From JBBQAA01 sp038276395 (lineage in GTDB: Bacteria > Actinomycetota > Thermoleophilia > Solirubrobacterales > Solirubrobacteraceae), in assembly GCA_038276395.1 (NCBI GenBank), contig JBBQAA010000066.1:1-59523 (forward strand): a stretch of 59,523 bases of DNA. The letters are read 5' to 3'. Positions 57,729-59,523 of this stretch are shown one piece after another. The translations under genes were made by a program, and so were the position numbers. Each line of letters starts with the position of its first letter. Within the stretch, counting starts at the first letter, position 1. The notes under the pieces were generated by a model. The model saw only the letters and a program-made list of their open reading frames with translations. It ran no database searches and had not been told where the DNA came from.

Positions 57729-58593
57729 TCACTCCCGGCGCTCGCGGCGCGCGCGCTGCCGGCCGACGACGTACTTGGGATCGCGCGCCGAGGCCTTGCC
57801 GGAGGAGAAGACCGACCAGCGCTCGCACCGCGAGCCCGCGAGCCTTCTCCGGTGTGTAGCGGGCGAAGTGGCGCTTGAGGACCTGGAAGACGCAGCGGGG
57901 ATGCTCGAGCGTGGGGTCCGTCGCCGGCGGCTCGCCGTGATCCAGGCCCCCGGAGTGCGCGCCGTGAGCCTGCTCGCCGCTTGCGCGCTGCTCCTCGGTG
58001 CCCGTGGCCGCGCCCGCCTCCATCCCCTCGTACTGGTTCTCGAATCTGCACGGCGCCCATGGCGGAGAAGAACTTCTTGATGAGTAGTTCTCCTCGTTGT
58101 CGAGCGTGGCGCCGCCGAGGTGGGCGAACCCGAGGGTGCGGTTGCCGCGCACCTGCTCCCCCTTCTGCTCGACCGTGTCCTGCCAGCCCTTGGCGCGGGC
58201 GGCGATGACGCGGTCGGCGATCATGTCCATGGCGGTGTCGAGGGGGAGCTCCTCCCACTCCGTGGCGTGGGGCCGACGGTGCTTGACGCGCGTGAGCCGG
58301 TTCGGGTTCGTGACGAGCTGGGTCGACGCCGAGCCCTTGGGACAGAGGCGTCCGCGCGAGACCGGGGAGTCGGGGTCGCCCTCGATGTGGATGACCTGCT
58401 CGTCCTTGACGTAGACGGACTGCCCGCAACCGACCGCGCAGTAGGGGCAGTCGAGCCGACGACGCGGTCGGCGGTCCCGGTCCTGGCCTTCAGGTTCTCC
58501 GAGCGCTCCGAGCGGGCCGCGCGCGAGAGCGAGCGGGTCGCCGCGGAGCCGGGCGAGGAGGGGGAGACGGGCCAGCGACCGCCCATCATGAGA
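57729..58593 (-). pseudogene. Decayed formate dehydrogenase alpha subunit
   Basis: Pieces of an FdnG/FdhF-like enzyme in order on the minus strand. First comes an N-terminal ARSERSENLKART, then DCPYCAVGCGQSVYVKDEQV (4Fe-4S Cys), IHIEGDPDSPVSRGRLCPKG, LPLDTAMDMIADRVIAARAK and FAHLGGATLDNEENY. In another frame follows LIKKFFSAMGAVQI, and then, after a large internal deletion, CVFQVLKRHFARYTPEKAR. Several frameshifts and the loss of hundreds of residues including the active-site Sec/Cys region make it non-functional. The last stretch (SSGKASARDPKYVVG) I cannot assign. It lies directly upstream of the sigma factor. Confidence 0.75.
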
Positions 58594-58650
58594 TCCTGAC
58601 GCCCGCCTGGCAAACGAGGTGGCGCGCGGATGTCGGCACCCTGACCGCCG

Positions 58651-59061
58651 ATGCTCCGCGAGCCCCGCACGCACTGGCTGAAAGCGGCTCGGCCACGCGC
58701 GCGGGCCGCTGCCCCGGCTCTGGCTCGAGGAGGGGCGCCTGGCCTCGCTGCGGCGCACCGGGTTCCCGCGCCGGCCGCGGATGGAGCCGGGCGACCGGCT
58801 CGTCTACTACGCCTCGGTGTGGCGGCGGGTCTTCGCCGTGGTCGAGGTCGTGGCCGCGCCCGAGCGCCGCGCAGACGCCCCGGCGCGCTGGCCGTGGTCG
58901 GTCGCCGTCGAGCCGCTCCTCGTCGTACCGGACCTCGACGTCGCCCCTCCGGTCGAGGCGATCGGCGTACCGGCGCGCTCGATGAGCCAGCAGTCACACA
59001 TTCGCCTGACCGAGGAGCGCTACCGCGCCGCGGTCGAGGCGATCGGATCGGTGGGTACTGA
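58651..59061 (+). pseudogene. EVE/PUA-like protein, frameshifted
   Basis: One frame begins LREPRTHWLKAARPRAR; after about 20 residues the meaningful text moves to another frame: RLWLEEGRLASLRRTGFPRR, MEPGDRLVYYASVWRRVFAV, VEVVAAPERRADAPARWPW and ARSMSQQSHIRLTEERYRAA. The DRLVYYAS...VFAVVEV pattern resembles EVE/PUA-like domains that bind modified bases. The end is also ambiguous: a TGA lies in the first frame at 59059. At least one indel near 58700. Family assignment tentative. Confidence 0.5.
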
Positions 59062-59078
59062 GCGACTGTCCCCCGGCG

Positions 59079-59523
59079 CTACGGCCCGTCCAGGTACAGC
59101 GTCCGCCGCACCCGGTGCGTCCGCCCACCCGCGTCGCGCCAGGAGATGTCCTCCCGCGCCGCGAGCGTCCCGGCGGCCCCGAGCGCGGCCCGGCCGCGCG
59201 CGTCGAGCCGGAAGGCGACACGCCTGGCCTCTCCGCCGCGGATGCTCAAGGCCAGGCGCGCGAGGAGGCGGCCGCGGAGGGAGAGCCGGGCCTCCCCGGC
59301 GCAGCGGAGCAGTCCGGACGCGTAGCAGGTGAACGTCGTGGCCGCCCGTCCGGCGGCGTCGACGGCCGTCTCGTGCTCGACATCGCCGAGCGCGCAGATG
59401 GCGGGCCGGGGCGCCGGCGCGGCCGTGCCCGAGCGGACGTCGACGCTCCACACGCGCGCGGGTGCGTCGCAGCGCTCGGTGCTCCACAGCGCGCGGGTGC
59501 CGTCGAAGTCCTCGAGCGCCCCC
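59079..59523 (-). CDS. Partial hypothetical exported-type protein, C-terminal part
   Basis: The open frame enters from the right edge and stops at 59079, giving 147 residues: ALEDFDGTRALWSTERCDAP, RVWSVDVRSGTAAPAPRP, TTFTCYASGLLRCAGEARLS, LRGRLLARLALSIRGGEARR and TLAAREDISWRDAGGRTHRV. It is a beta-rich, Cys-containing repeat-like sequence, typical of large secreted actinobacterial proteins. The N-terminus and any signal peptide are outside the window. Family not recognised. Confidence 0.65.
   Translation of the reverse strand, partial: GALEDFDGTRALWSTERCDAPARVWSVDVRSGTAAPAPRPAICALGDVEHETAVDAAGRAATTFTCYASGLLRCAGEARLSLRGRLLARLALSIRGGEARRVAFRLDARGRAALGAAGTLAAREDISWRDAGGRTHRVRRTLYLDGP

Overview
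This is a very GC-rich window (third positions almost all G or C, many GTG starts) with an actinobacterial look. The gap-pgk-tpiA-gpmI order next to uvrC-rapZ, the SigB/F-type sigma factor, the PknB-type kinase, the RsbW-like ATPase and the family-specific proteins point to Actinomycetota. My best guess is the class Thermoleophilia (Solirubrobacterales-like), made from gene content only. Inside operons, stop and start codons overlap by 4 bp (GTGA/ATGA) again and again, and many first genes carry a TANNNT box 6-10 nt before the start codon with no Shine-Dalgarno, which suggests leaderless mRNAs.

Layout. 1-3.3 kb: homopolymer-rich edge, a truncated secreted protein, argS and a TrkA-type potassium channel. 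3.3-5.2 kb: toxin-antitoxin and decay zone (broken VapC, intact VapBC, broken lipoprotein) bounded by rlmH and a degenerate second copy of the rlmH 3' end. 5.2-8.5 kb: rlmH, DUF3467 protein, phosphoesterase, Thr-rich lipoprotein, Ser/Thr kinase. 8.6-19.6 kb, mostly minus strand: tgt, frameshifted aldo/keto reductase, MarR regulator, gpmI, tpiA, pgk, gap, VOC protein, rapZ, uvrC, a GNAT/HTH chimera. 19.6-24 kb: a molybdopterin oxidoreductase broken by a 40-bp tandem duplication, then a Tad-pilus-like cluster including a pilin-like/VanY/lytic transglycosylase fusion. 24-36 kb: a phosphate and polyphosphate island (response regulator, ppk1, ppx, HD alarmone-type hydrolase, phoU, pstBACS, a receiver-less PhoB-like regulator, a CHAD protein) with three candidate PHO boxes of 11-bp direct repeats. 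36-46.5 kb: ABC-F ATPase, two crotonases, a VapC relic, an AcrA1-like double reductase, a large pilin-headed exported protein, a second Ppx/GppA and a two-gene ABC exporter. 46.5-50 kb: gene remnants, LysE and MFS exporters, RsbW-like ATPase. 50.1-56.2 kb: a compact operon of AcpS, acyl carrier protein, acyl-CoA dehydrogenase, aminoacyl-tRNA-synthetase-like amino acid:carrier protein ligase, DUF1839 and a GH2 glycosidase. 56.3-59.5 kb: broken TVP38 gene, sigma factor, decayed formate dehydrogenase, frameshifted EVE-like gene, and a partial gene at the edge.

The most interesting systems are the amino acid:carrier protein ligase operon (unknown product), the PHO-box-controlled phosphate island with its receiver-less regulator, the pilus-linked cell-wall enzyme, and the rlmH 3'-end duplication that resembles the attachment-site geometry of staphylococcal SCC elements. 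Frameshifted genes cluster in a few places. I cannot tell genuine decay from sequencing or assembly error by reading alone, except for the 40-bp duplication, which looks like a real mutational event. I saw no tRNA, rRNA, CRISPR array or complete insertion sequence.
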